This document shows, one piece after another, positions 17,796 through 27,500 of a DNA stretch of 64,000 nucleotides. The notes below the pieces were generated by a model, which saw only the letters and a program-made list of their open reading frames with translations, was not told the DNA's origin and searched no databases. Source of the stretch: Tepidiforma sp. (GTDB taxonomy: Bacteria; Chloroflexota; Dehalococcoidia; Tepidiformales; Tepidiformaceae); assembly GCF_026003995.1 (NCBI RefSeq), contig NZ_BPIG01000002.1, forward strand, positions 310,001-374,000, read 5' to 3'. The translations under genes were made by a program, and so were the position numbers. How positions within the stretch are numbered: position 1 is the first letter of the stretch; every line of letters begins with the position of its first letter.

Positions 17796-18245
17796 CTACC
17801 CCTCCCCCGTCCCCACCGCCAGCGGCGGCAGCCGGAACGGCCGCGTCAGCACCCGGTACGAGCAGCCGAACAGCGCTGCGCCCACCAGCACCCCCGCCAG
17901 CGCCGCCAGCGCATACAGCTTCCCTTCGCCAACGTTCACCAGTACCGGCCCGGGGCACATCCCCGTAATCGACCAACCGATGCCGAACAGGATGCCGCCG
18001 TACACGTTCCCCCGGTGCCCCGCCTTCCGCTCGACCACCAGCGGCTTCCCCGTAAGCGTCTTCCCGTACCGCTTCAGGAGCCAGAGCCCCGGCGCCGCTA
18101 GCGCCACCGCCGTCCCGATGATCCCGTAGAGCTGAAACTCTTCGAACAGGAACATCCCCTGGATGTAGTTGTAATCCGCCGCCCCCGAGCGGCTCAGGAT
18201 GAAGCCGAACAGCGTCCCCAGCACGACATAAAACAGTGTCATCAT
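17796..18245 (-). CDS. YeeE/YedE-type sulfur transport membrane protein, C-terminal half type (DUF6691-like)
   Basis: 149 residues, about four hydrophobic segments. The motif GIGWSITGMCPGPVLVN includes the conserved Cys that in YeeE proteins lines the thiosulfate path. The start is preceded by GGGGGCAGG. It follows the other YeeE-type half (18256-18759) with 10 bases between, so they form a two-gene transporter. In YeeE both halves are one chain; here it is split. It probably moves thiosulfate or a related sulfur compound. Confidence 0.82.
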   Translation of the reverse strand: MMTLFYVVLGTLFGFILSRSGAADYNYIQGMFLFEEFQLYGIIGTAVALAAPGLWLLKRYGKTLTGKPLVVERKAGHRGNVYGGILFGIGWSITGMCPGPVLVNVGEGKLYALAALAGVLVGAALFGCSYRVLTRPFRLPPLAVGTGEG

Positions 18246-18255
18246 CGCCTGCCCC

Positions 18256-18759
18256 CTACACGATGACCCGGTAGATCAGGTTCGTCGTCACCGCCCCCGC
18301 GGCCATGAAGCTCACGGTCGAAACGAGGCTCGGCAGCTCCAGGTTCGAAAGCCCGAAAATCCCGTGCCCGCTCGTGCAGCCGCCCGCCAGCCGCGTCCCG
18401 AACCCGATGAGCAGCCCGCCGACGAACATCCACGCCACCTTCCCCGCCGGCCCCCAGCCGATCGCCGTGTCGAACATCCCCAGCGCCCACGTCGGCTCCC
18501 AGCCGCCGCCCAGCACCGCCGAGAGGAACCCGCCGAGCACCAGCCCGCCCAGCAGCGGGAGCCGCCAGCCGTTCGACCCGCGAATCGCGTCCCGCCCGAA
18601 ATACGGCGCCCGCACCACCAGCGAGCACACGTTCTCGAACCCCGTCGAAACCCCCAGCCGGTTGCTCGAAACCCACAGCAGCGCCAGCGTCACGAACGCG
18701 ATCCCCGCGCCCGCCAGCCACCACGGGATCGGCTCCAGCCCGTTCAGAATCAGCGGCAT
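18256..18759 (-). CDS. YeeE/YedE-type sulfur transport membrane protein, N-terminal half type
   Basis: 167 residues. Hydrophobic segments near the N-terminus (WWLAGAGIAFVTLALLWV), in the middle (LLGGLVLGGFLSAVLGG) and at the C-terminus. GFGTRLAGGCTSGHGIFGLS is the signature block of the family, with the conserved Cys. The ATG at 18759 has GGAGGG 5 bases upstream; a longer frame from 18861 lacks a ribosome site. It is the first gene of the pair. Confidence 0.82.
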   Translation of the reverse strand: MPLILNGLEPIPWWLAGAGIAFVTLALLWVSSNRLGVSTGFENVCSLVVRAPYFGRDAIRGSNGWRLPLLGGLVLGGFLSAVLGGGWEPTWALGMFDTAIGWGPAGKVAWMFVGGLLIGFGTRLAGGCTSGHGIFGLSNLELPSLVSTVSFMAAGAVTTNLIYRVIV

Positions 18760-18890
18760 ACGTCCCTCCAACACACAGCGTGCGCCAAGCATAGCTTCCA
18801 TCGAACCAGCGAACTCCCCCTCAAGTCCGAAACCGTTTCCGCCGAAACGATCGGAGGACACCGCACCTGAGCGACCGCTAAGGAGGATTC

Positions 18891-19253
18891 ATGTCGATGA
18901 GCCAGGATGTCATCCTCAAAGCCATTGCCGCCCACGGCCAGTGGAAGCAGCGCCTCCGCGACGCCGCCGCCACCGGCAAATCCGAGTTCCGGCCCGAGGT
19001 CGTCAAGACCGACAACGCCTGCGACCTCGGTAAGTGGATTTACGGCGAAGCGAAGGCGAAACTCCCCGGCGACCCCCGCGTCGAAGAAGTCCGCAAGCTC
19101 CACGCCGAGTTCCACCAGCACGCCGCCCAGGTCCTCTCCCTCGCCCTCCTAGGTAAGAAGGCCGAGGCCGAAGCGGCCATGGCGCTGGGCTCGCCCTACA
19201 GCAAAGTCTCCACGGCGCTGGTCAACGCCCTGAAGAAGCTCGAAGCCGCCTGA
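18891..19253 (+). CDS. standalone CZB (zinc-binding) domain protein
   Basis: 120 residues, a single CZB domain with no chemoreceptor attached. Zn ligands visible: His15 (AHGQWKQRL), Cys44 (NACDLGKWI), His71 and His75 (KLHAEFHQHA). CZB domains usually sit on chemotaxis proteins or diguanylate cyclases and sense zinc or hypochlorite. AAGGAGG precedes the ATG. It is divergent from the sulfur-transport pair, 131 bases apart, which suggests but does not show shared control. A hint is the GAAACCGTTTC palindrome in the gap. Confidence 0.85.
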   Translation: MSMSQDVILKAIAAHGQWKQRLRDAAATGKSEFRPEVVKTDNACDLGKWIYGEAKAKLPGDPRVEEVRKLHAEFHQHAAQVLSLALLGKKAEAEAAMALGSPYSKVSTALVNALKKLEAA

Positions 19254-19334
19254 CCCCGATCGCGGCCGGCCGGCGCCCGATTCCCCGGCCGGTCGGCCGC
19301 TCCCCCGCGCCGCCCGCCGCGCGACCCTCGAACC

Positions 19335-20300
19335 ATGAGACGCCGGCGGGCGCTGCTTTCGCTCCTCGCGTTCGTCCTCGTCCCGTTCCTGCTCGCCTGC
19401 GCGGGCGCTGCCCCACTCTCTCCCGGCGCCGCACCTGCCGCTGCCCGCGACCCCGGCACCATCGCCTACCTCGAGACTGCCGGGTGTATCGCCTGGGTGC
19501 CCCTCGCCGGTGGCCCGCCCGGCCGCGCCTGCCCGGCCACCCGCGGCGGCGTCTCCGCCATCACCTGGCTCGATGCCCGCACCATCGCCTACGTCACGCC
19601 CGAGCTCGCCCGCACCGGCTGGCGCGCCATCCGCACCGACACCGGCGAGGACATCGCCCTCCACCCGGCCGAATCGCCCCGCATCTACCAGGTCGGCGCG
19701 CCGCAGTTCTACTCCGTCCTCGGCGACCGCATCGATATCGAGGCCGGCGCCGCCGTCTTCACCTCCGCCGACGGCAGCGATCGCCGCACCCTCCTCGCCC
19801 CGGGGCCGGGCCGCGGCGCCGTCGCCATGGTCACCTGGTCGCCCGACGGCGAAGGCGCCGTCCTCGCCGAGGGCGCGGCCAAGGCGCTCTGGGTCGTATC
19901 CCGGTCCGGCGGCGAACCCCGGCGCATCGCCGCCGCGAGCAGCGGCATCGTCTCCTGGTTCGTCCCGGCCGCCGGCGCGATGCCCCATGCCGACCTCACC
20001 TGCACCCTCCCCGGCGAATCCACCTGGCGCTGCGAACCCCAGCCCTGGCAGCCCGCCGAAGGCGCCTCCGCGCGCGCCGGCGACGAGGTCGTCCTCGCCT
20101 GGTCCGCCTGTCCCGGCGCCACCGGCTACGAGCTCGAAATCGCCGCTCCCGGCGGCGCCGTCATCGTCAGCCGCATCTCCGCCGCCCAGGCCCAGCGATT
20201 CACCCCGCCCGCTCCCGGCGTCTACACCTGGCGCGTCCGCCCCCGCATCGGCAGCGCCCCCGGCCCCTGGGGCCCGCCCCGCACCCTCACCGTCCAGTAG
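19335..20300 (+). CDS. lipoprotein with TolB-like propeller segments and a Fn3-like C-terminus
   Basis: 321 residues. Signal peptide with lipobox LLAC (Cys about 22). Repeated segments such as ITWLDARTIAYVTP and VTWSPDGEGAVLA are the usual WD40-like/TolB-type blade pattern. The last 90 residues (DEVVLAWSACPGATGYELEI onwards) read as a fibronectin-III-like beta domain that could bind an extracellular ligand. Role unknown, cell envelope. It ends directly at repeat island 1. Confidence 0.7.
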   Translation: MRRRRALLSLLAFVLVPFLLACAGAAPLSPGAAPAAARDPGTIAYLETAGCIAWVPLAGGPPGRACPATRGGVSAITWLDARTIAYVTPELARTGWRAIRTDTGEDIALHPAESPRIYQVGAPQFYSVLGDRIDIEAGAAVFTSADGSDRRTLLAPGPGRGAVAMVTWSPDGEGAVLAEGAAKALWVVSRSGGEPRRIAAASSGIVSWFVPAAGAMPHADLTCTLPGESTWRCEPQPWQPAEGASARAGDEVVLAWSACPGATGYELEIAAPGGAVIVSRISAAQAQRFTPPAPGVYTWRVRPRIGSAPGPWGPPRTLTVQ

Positions 20301-20369
20301 GAGGGAGAAAGGGAGAAAGGGAGAATCCCCCTCCGCCAGGTCGTCTCCCAACCCCTACCTCCCAACCCC

Positions 20370-20530
20370 GTAGTCGCGGGGCTCCGTCCCCGCGGGGCGC
20401 CATGCGCCCAACGGATGTCCCGGGAACCGGGAGGCGGGAGACGGAGGGCTGGAGCGGGGTGGATGCGGGGTGGATGCGGGCGTTCGGGTGGGCCTCCCGG
20501 CCCTCCGCGGGCACGGAGGCCCGCGACTAC
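20370..20530. repeat. inverted pair of GTAG-headed hairpins (BIME-like)
   Basis: Left copy: GTAG (20370-20373), stem CGCGGGG/CCCCGCG (20375-20394) with loop CTCCGT. Right copy is inverted, stem CGCGGGC/GCCCGCG (20506-20525) followed by CTAC (20527-20530). The third copy at 45870 has the same loop. A 5' GTAG next to a hairpin, in head-to-tail inverted pairs, is the organisation of REP/BIME elements mobilised by RAYT-type transposases in other bacteria. Confidence 0.65.
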
Positions 20531-20590
20531 GGTTGGAGGTTGGAGGTTATTCTCCCTCCCCGTTCCCGCCTCCCGCCTCCCGGTTCCCTC
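20531..20590. repeat. GGAGGTT heptamers joined to C-rich heptamers (2-unit copy)
   Basis: Two GGAGGTT units (20535-20548), then AT, then CTCCCTCCCC and a few TCCCGCC heptamers. The same composite recurs with different copy numbers at 43152 and 61676. Confidence 0.7.
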
Positions 20591-20598
20591 CCCACCCC

Positions 20599-20690
20599 CA
20601 CCGCCGCCGCGGAGCGGCGGCATCCCGCGGCGCCGCCGGCGAAGCCGGCCAGCCATCCCCCGCGGCGCCAGCCGCGCCACCCAACTCCCA
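20599..20690. repeat. GC hairpin module D, copy 1
   Basis: Three successive perfect stems: GCCGCCGC/GCGGCGGC (20603-20621), GCCGGC/GCCGGC with loop GAA (20635-20649), and CGCGGC/GCCGCG with loop GCCA (20661-20676). They are separated by ATCCC and CAGCCATCCCC spacers. A near-identical copy with an added hairpin pair lies at 45956-46085. Confidence 0.7.
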
Positions 20691-20709
20691 CCCCCACCTC
20701 CCAACTCCG

Positions 20710-20715
20710 TATACT
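20710..20715 (+). promoter_or_regulatory. -10 box TATACT, leaderless promoter of mutM
   Basis: TATACT is followed by 6 bases and the GTG start at 20722, with no ribosome site. One of the clearest leaderless examples in the window. Confidence 0.6.
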
Positions 20716-20721
20716 CCCCCC

Positions 20722-21549
20722 GTGCCCGAAATCCCCGAGCTGGAGGCGATCCGCGGCTTCTTCCAGGAGCAGCTCGCCGGCCGAACCATCGCCGCCGCCG
20801 CCGTCCGCATCCCCGTCGTCTTCCGCACCCCCGCCAGCGAATTCCGCGAAACCCTCCCCGGCGACCGCTTCGCCGGCTTCCGCCGCCGCGGCAAGTTCCT
20901 CCTCTTCGACCTCGCTTCCGGCCGCGTCCTCGCCGTCAACCCCATGCTCACCGGCCGCTTCCAGTACGTCGACCCCGGCACGAAGCCCCCCGCGAAGACC
21001 TGCCTCATCCTCGACGTCGAGGCCGGCCGCTCCCTGCGCTACGCCGACGACCGCCTCATGGGGAAGCTCTACCTCCTCCCCGCCGACCGTCTCGAAGCCA
21101 TCTCCGGCTGGGCCGACGGCGGCCCCGACCTCCTCGACCCCGCCCTCGACGAAGCCGCCTGGCTCCAGCGCATCGCCAAATACCGCGGCGGCATCAAGAA
21201 CGTCCTCGTCAACGCCGCCTTCGTCCAGGGCATCGGCAACGCGTACAGCGACGAAATCCTCTGGGAAGCCCGCATCAACCCGTACACCCCCCGCACGAAG
21301 ATCAGCGAGGACGACCTCCGCCGCCTCTTCCGCGCCGCCCGCGCCGTCATGGCCTGGGCCGAACCGCTCGCCCGCGCCGCGATGGTGAAAGACGGCACCC
21401 TCGACTACGAGGAGCGGCGCGACTTCCTCCGCGTCCACCGGCGGGGCGGCCAGCCCTGCCCCCGCTGCGGCACGCCGATCACCGAGATCACCGCCAACCA
21501 GCGCGTCACCAGCTTCTGCCGCCAGTGTCAGCCCGAGCTGCCCGCCTGA
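20722..21549 (+). CDS. mutM: formamidopyrimidine-DNA glycosylase family protein (Fpg/MutM or Nei)
   Basis: 275 residues. After Met removal the N-terminus is PEIPELEAIRG, so the catalytic Pro and following Glu are in place. GKFLLFDL supplies the hairpin lysine. GIGNAYSDEILWEARINP is the helix-two-turn-helix. The C-terminal zinc finger is CPRCGTPITEITANQ with FCRQC. By family it excises oxidised purines by AP-lyase chemistry. The GTG at 20722 was chosen because homologues begin here; upstream sequence is repeat. Its stop overlaps the end of the multi-GAF kinase by 22 bases, convergent. Fpg versus Nei cannot be decided by eye. Confidence 0.88.
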   Translation: MPEIPELEAIRGFFQEQLAGRTIAAAAVRIPVVFRTPASEFRETLPGDRFAGFRRRGKFLLFDLASGRVLAVNPMLTGRFQYVDPGTKPPAKTCLILDVEAGRSLRYADDRLMGKLYLLPADRLEAISGWADGGPDLLDPALDEAAWLQRIAKYRGGIKNVLVNAAFVQGIGNAYSDEILWEARINPYTPRTKISEDDLRRLFRAARAVMAWAEPLARAAMVKDGTLDYEERRDFLRVHRRGGQPCPRCGTPITEITANQRVTSFCRQCQPELPA

Positions 21550-24500
21550 GCCTCGCCCGCCGCTGAGCCGTCCGCGTCGGTGACCCGCTCCCGGATCACG
21601 CGGGCGATGTCCTCCACCCCGTACGGCTTCGCCAGCAGCTCGAGCCCGTACCGCTCCACCAGCGCCGTCACCCCCGCATCGGTCGTCGCGCCGGTCGCGA
21701 TGATCGTCCGCGGGATGAGGTGCGGCATCTGCGCTTCGAGCCCCTCGAACACCGCGTCCGCGGTCTCCGAAGCCAGCCGGTAGTCGCACAGGATGATGTC
21801 CGGGTCGAACTCCGCCGCGAGCGCCAGCGCCCGCTCGCTGTTCTCCGCATCGAGGCACCGGTGGCCGAGGCTCTCCACCAGCCGCCGGCACACCTTCCGC
21901 AGGCTCGGCTCATCGTCGATGACCAGCACCGTCGCCTGCCGCGCGGGGGCTGGCGCCTCGGCCGCCGCGTCCGCATCCCCGCCGCCCGCCGGCGCCGGCA
22001 GCGTGATGATGAAGCTCGTCCCGATGCCCGGCTCCGAAAGGCACTCGATGCTCCCCCCGTGCGACCGGATGATCGAGTAGCTCAGCGGCAGGCCGAGCCC
22101 CGTCCCCACGCCCTGCTTCGTCGTGAAGAACGGCTCGAAAATCCGCGCCCGCGTCGCCTCGTCCATCCCCGAGCCCGTGTCGCTCACCGCCAGCCGCACC
22201 TGCCCCGCCTCGTCGCGCGACCCCGCGATGGCGATCTGCCGCACCGGACGCCCTTCCAGCGCGTGCTCCGCATTCGTCACGAGGTTCAGCAGCACCTGCG
22301 TCAGCTGGTGTTCGTTCCCCCACGCCAGCAGCCCCGGTTCGACCTCGACCGATACCTCGATGCCCGCGCCCTGCCACAGCCGCTCCCGCAGCCGCTGCAC
22401 GTGGCCCACCACGTCGGCGATCGCCACCGGCCCGTGCTCCGCCGTCCCCGGCCGCGCGATGAAGAGCAGGTCGCGCACGATGTTCCGCGCCCGCAGCGCC
22501 TCCTTCTGGATAATCGCCAGCTCCTCGCCCATCTGCCCCGTCGTGTCGGAGAGCGCCAGCACCTCCGCGAAGCCGAGGATCGCCGTCAGCGGGTTGTTCA
22601 GCTCGTGCGCCACGCCGCCGATGAGCTCGCCGAGCGCCGCCAGCCGCGACGCCTGCTCCATCCGCGCCCGGTTCGCCGCCTCCTCCGCCGTGCGCCGCAC
22701 CTCCTCCGTCACATCGGCCGCCACCGTCAGCACCCGCATCTGCGGGTCGTCCAGCGGCACGAACTCGTAGTCGAAATGCCGCACGTCGCCGTCGATCGCC
22801 AGCTCCGCCCGGCCCCGCGCGCCCAGGCCGTCTTCGAACGCCCGCCGGAACGGCTCCCGCAGCTCCTCCGGCAGCCGCGCCGCAATCGCCGGGATGTCGT
22901 TCGCCGACCCGTCCGGGTCGATCGCCCGCACGATCTCCTGCCCCAGCGCGTTCGCGAAGATCGTCCGCCCCATCCGGTCCGAGAGGATGACCGCCTCGGA
23001 GAGCGACCGCAGGATGAGGCCGTAGACGGCCGCCTGCCGCTCCCGCTCCTGCGTCGCGATGGCCGCTTCGATGGCCGGGCCGACCACCTGCGCGATCCGC
23101 CGGAGCAGGCCGAGGTCCCGCTCCGCGAACGCGTGCCCCGGCTCCCGGCTCGCCACCAGCAGCAGCCCCGTCGCCGCCCCCGCAGAGTAGGTCGCCGTGT
23201 AGCTCACCGTCGTGAAGCCGAAGTTCGGCCCGTAGTGGGAAGCCGGCACCGCTTCGCCCGGCACCACCACCTGCCCCACCGCCCGGGCTTCGGACTCGTG
23301 CGGCAGCACCGGCAGCCGCAGTTCGCCTCCGAGCAGGTGCGGCCACGCCAGCTCGTCGCCGTCGAACCGCCCGTAGGCCGCAAACGCCTTCGGCACGAAC
23401 CGCTCGAGCGCCGGCGTGATCCCCCGGAGGGTCGCTGTCGGCCCCTGCGCCGTCGCGGCCGCCGCGCTCACCTCGGCGAGGATCCGCTGCTCCTCCGCCT
23501 GCCGGTCCCGCTCGGCCTGCGCCGTCACCGTATCGATGACCGGCCCGACGACGGCCGTCACCCGCCGCAGCAGCGCCAGCTCGCGCGGCCCGAACCGGAA
23601 CGCCGGGTCGCGGCTCGCCACCATCAGCATCCCCGAGACGCCGCCCGCAGCGTGGTACGAGGTCAGCGCATACGCGCACAGCCCCAGCTCGCCGTAGAAC
23701 GTCTCCCGGTACGGCGCGAGGTTGCCCACCCCCTGCCCCGCGGCGAGCGCCTCCCGCCCCACGGGCGAGAACCGCATCACGAGCTCGTCCTGCCCGATGA
23801 TGCGCCGTCCCTCCGGGTCTGTGACCTGGTAGGCGATCGCCTCGCCGCGCACGAAGCCGTACATCGCATACGCGCCCGGCACCCGGCTGCCGAGCGCGGC
23901 GGGCAGGAAGTTCACGACCTCGGCCACCGTCCGCGCCGCCGCAGCCGCGGCCGCCACGCTCGCGACGATCCGCTCGTCCTCGGCCTCCTCCAGCCGGCGG
24001 CGGCGCTCGCGGAAGTTCGCCATCGCCGGCCCGGCGATGTCCGCCACCAGCCGGCAGAGCCGCAGGTCGCGCTCCGTGAACGCGTACGCCTCGTCGGCCG
24101 TCCCGACGATGAGCACCCCGATGACTTCGCCCTCCGAGGCGGCCGCCGTCGTCACCCACCGCCGCAGCCCGCTCGCCGCGATCCGCTCCCGGTTCTCGGG
24201 GAGGATGGCCGGCGCCTCGAGCGTATCGACCGCCTGCCGCTGATCGATGGCCCGCCGCACGCCCGGCCCGAGCGGCCACCGCTCCCCCGTGGCGGCATCC
24301 CGGAGCTGCTCGCCTTCGACGTAGAAGAACCCAGCCGTCGCCCGCGGCAGCAGCCGCCGGAAGGTCGATGTCAGCCCTTCGGCGAACTCCCGGTCGGTGG
24401 TCGCCCGCGCCGCCGCTGCCGCCGCGTCCGCCAGGAACCGCTGCTCCTCCGCCTCCTCGACCCGCCGCCGCCGCTCCCGCAAGTTCGCCATCGCCGGCCC

Positions 24501-27500
24501 GAGCATGTCCGCCGCCAGCTTGATGACGCGCAGGTGGCGCGCCGTGAACCGGAACTCCGGGTCGCTCGTCCCCAGCCAGAGCACCCCCATGCTCACCCCG
24601 CCCGAGGCGAGCCGCGCGTTCACGCTCCGCACGATGCCGAGCTCCCGCTGCCGCTGCCTCGACGCTTCCGTCACCGCCTCGGCCGGCGTCCGCACTACCG
24701 GCTCCAGCGCATGTGCGTCCTCGTAGTCGAACCCCACCGGCAGCCGGACCTCCGGGTTCACCGAGCTCACGAGGCTCCCCGCCTCGTCGAAAATCAGCAG
24801 GTCCAGCCGCGCCGCCGGCACCAGCCAGCGGAACTCCCGCCCCAGCTGCACCACCAGCTCCTGCTCCGTCGCCGCCCGGGTCGCCACCGCCGCGATGTCG
24901 GCGAGGAACCGCTGCTCCTCCGCATCCTCACGCGCCCGCTGGGCCGCCCGCGCGTTCTCCATCGCCGGCCCGACGATCTGCGCGATGAGCCGCAGCAGCC
25001 GCAGCTCCCGCTCGCCGAACGTGTAGTCCGGGTCGCGCGAGGCCACCACGAGGAACCCGATCGTCCGGCCCCCGGCCCGCGCCGCCGTCGTCGAGCCCGC
25101 CTGCGCGCCCATCGTCCAGAGCGGGCTCCGCGGGTCGAGGTCCGCCGGCAGCCGGTCCGCGTGCGTCTGGCCGGTCTCCTCCGCGGTCCGGGCGTAGGCG
25201 TCCGGCTCCGTCTCGAACACCGTCCCATCGCCCAGCGGGAAGTGGATGCGGTCGCCCTCCTTCAGCCCGAACGACACGATCGGCAGCGGCACGAGCCGCC
25301 GCAGCGGCCGCTGCAGCGCCACCACCAGCGCGTCCGGCGTCGCCTCGCGCGCGGCCACCGCCGCGATCTCGGCGAGCAGCCGCTGGTCCTCTGCCTCCAG
25401 CCGCTCCCGCTCCGCCGCGCGCGCGTTCGCCATCGCCGGCCCGACGATGTCGGCGATGAGCCGCGCCAGCCGCACCTCCCGCTCGCCGGGGGCGAACGTC
25501 CCATCCCGCGAGCCGATGACCAGCAGGCCGACCGGCAGGCCGCCCGACGTCGCGGCCGCGATGATGTGCGCATGGATGCCCAGCGCCTCCAGCTCCGGCA
25601 GCGCCCCGCCCGGCGAGGTCCGCTGCTCGGCCGGCGGCACCACGGCCACCCCCTCATCGAGCGCCTGCCGGAAGTTCGGCCCGAGCTGGACCGCCGTCGC
25701 CCCGCCGGCGCGGTTCGGGAACTGCACCTGCGCCCCGTCGAGGAAGCCGAACGCCACGTACGGCTGCGGCACGAACCGCCGCGCCACCGACGTGAGCGCA
25801 TGGACGATCGCGAGGGGGTCGTGCTCCCGCGCCACGGCCGACGCAGCCGCCGCCACCACCGCCTGGTCCTCCGCCTCCCGCCGCTCCCGCTCGACCGCCA
25901 TCGCGTTCGCCATCGCCGGCCCGACGATATCGGCGATGAGCCGCGCCAGCCGCGCCTCCCGCTCGCCCGGCACGAACGTCTCGTCGCGCGTGCCCAGCAG
26001 CAGCACCCCCACGATGTCGCCCCGCGAATACGCCGGCGCCACCACGTGCGCCCACAGCCCGAAGCGCCGGACCTGCTCGGCCGCCTCCGGCGTGCCGCCC
26101 TGCCCGTTGGCGAGGATGAACGTTTCGCCCGCCCGAGCCCGAGCGAAGGCCGGTCCGATCGGCAGCCGCACCTCGCCCAGCGGCCCGCCCGGGAACCAGA
26201 CGTGGTCGTCGCGGAAGAAGCCGAACGCGGCGAACGGCTTCGGGAAGAACGCCCGCGCCGTCTGCTGCAGCCCCCGCATCATGTCGTACGGGTCGACCTC
26301 CCGCGCGACCGCCGCCGCCGCCTCGGCGATGATCCGCTGCTCCTCCGCCTCCCGCCGCTGCCGTTCCTCCGCCTGCAGGTTTGCCAGCGCCGGCCCCACG
26401 ATGTCCGCGATGAGCCGCACGAGCCGCGCCTCCCGCTCCCCCGCCCGGAAGTCCGCATCCCGGCTGAAGACGAGCAGCAGCCCCGCCGTCTCGCCGCCCC
26501 CCCGCGCCGGCGCGACGATCCGCGTCGAAATCCCCGATTGCGCCATCTCCTGCCGGGAGACCTCGTACAGGACCGGCGCCTCCGGCCCCAGCACCGCCGG
26601 CTCGCCGGTCTCGAGCGCCCGCGCCGTGCTCGGCCCGATGGGGATGCGCACCGAATCGCCCCGGTCGCGCACCACCTCCATCTCGTCCCCCCGCAGGAAG
26701 GCGATCCGCACGAGCGGCGCCGGGATGAAGCCCGCGACCGCATCGGTCAGCGCATCGGCGATCGCCCGCGGTTCCCGCTCCCGGGCCGCGGCCGCTGCCG
26801 CCTTCGCGATGATCCGCTGCTCTGCCGCCTCCGCCGCGCTCTGCTCGACCCGCCGCCGGTTCGCAATCGCGTAGGCGACGAGCGCCCCCGCGAGCTCCGC
26901 GAACCGCACCTCATCGGCATCGAACGGCCGCGTTCCCTTCCGGCCGATGGTGAGCACCCCCTCCGGCTCGTCCCCCGCCTCCAGCAGCACGCAGGCGATC
27001 CGCCCGATGCCGCCCTCGAACAGCTCCGCCGGCACGACGGGCTCGTTCGCCGCCTCTTCGGCCGTCAGCTGCGCGCTTCGGATGCCGGCCTCCAGCATCC
27101 GCAGCACCCGGCCGTCGTCCACGAAGGCCGGCGCCGCCCCCGCCCGGTCGGTCGAGCGGAGCAGCCGGTAGCGTTCGCCGAGCGGGTCGCGCGCTGCGAT
27201 CGAGACGAGGTCGATGCCCTCCACCGCCAGCAGCAGCCGGCTCAGCCGCTCGAAGTGCGCCTCGATCGGCGCGCCGTCGTTCACGAACAGCGCGAGCTGG
27301 TTCAGGATGTGCTCCTGCTGCGCCTGCCGCTCCCGCCGGAGCCGCGCCCGGTGGCTCGCCACCGCCTGCCCCACGAGCGCCGTCACCAGCCGGATGAACT
27401 CCAGCTCCTGCTCGTCGAACCGCTCGTTCTCCACCCGCCCGATGGTCAGCAGCCCCTCGTACCCCTCGTTCGAACTGATGACCGCCGTGGCCGCCCGCCG

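Larger units (their letters stand above)
20301..20709. repeat. intergenic repeat island 1 (409 bp, no gene)
   Basis: Mosaic of the modules described separately. It begins with two and a half copies of the 8-mer GGGAGAAA (20303-20326) and a CCCCCTCCGCCAGGTC block. Next comes a GTAG-headed hairpin with an inverted second copy (20370-20530). Then follow GGAGGTT heptamers joined to C-rich heptamers (20531-20590) and a set of GC hairpins (20599-20690). The same modules recur at 45711-46085. ORFs here are low-complexity artefacts. It separates the lipoprotein gene from the mutM promoter. Confidence 0.85.

Noticed and set aside
20301..20709. An insertion sequence or MITE
   Set aside because: No target-site duplication, terminal repeats of transposon length or transposase; the inverted pair fits a REP/BIME organisation better.
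20415..20721. ORFs inside repeat island 1 and similar ones at 45635-46085 and 61681-62040
   Set aside because: They translate tandem repeats and hairpins and have no conserved start or ribosome site. Real genes start after them, except the mnmA tail, which is reported.
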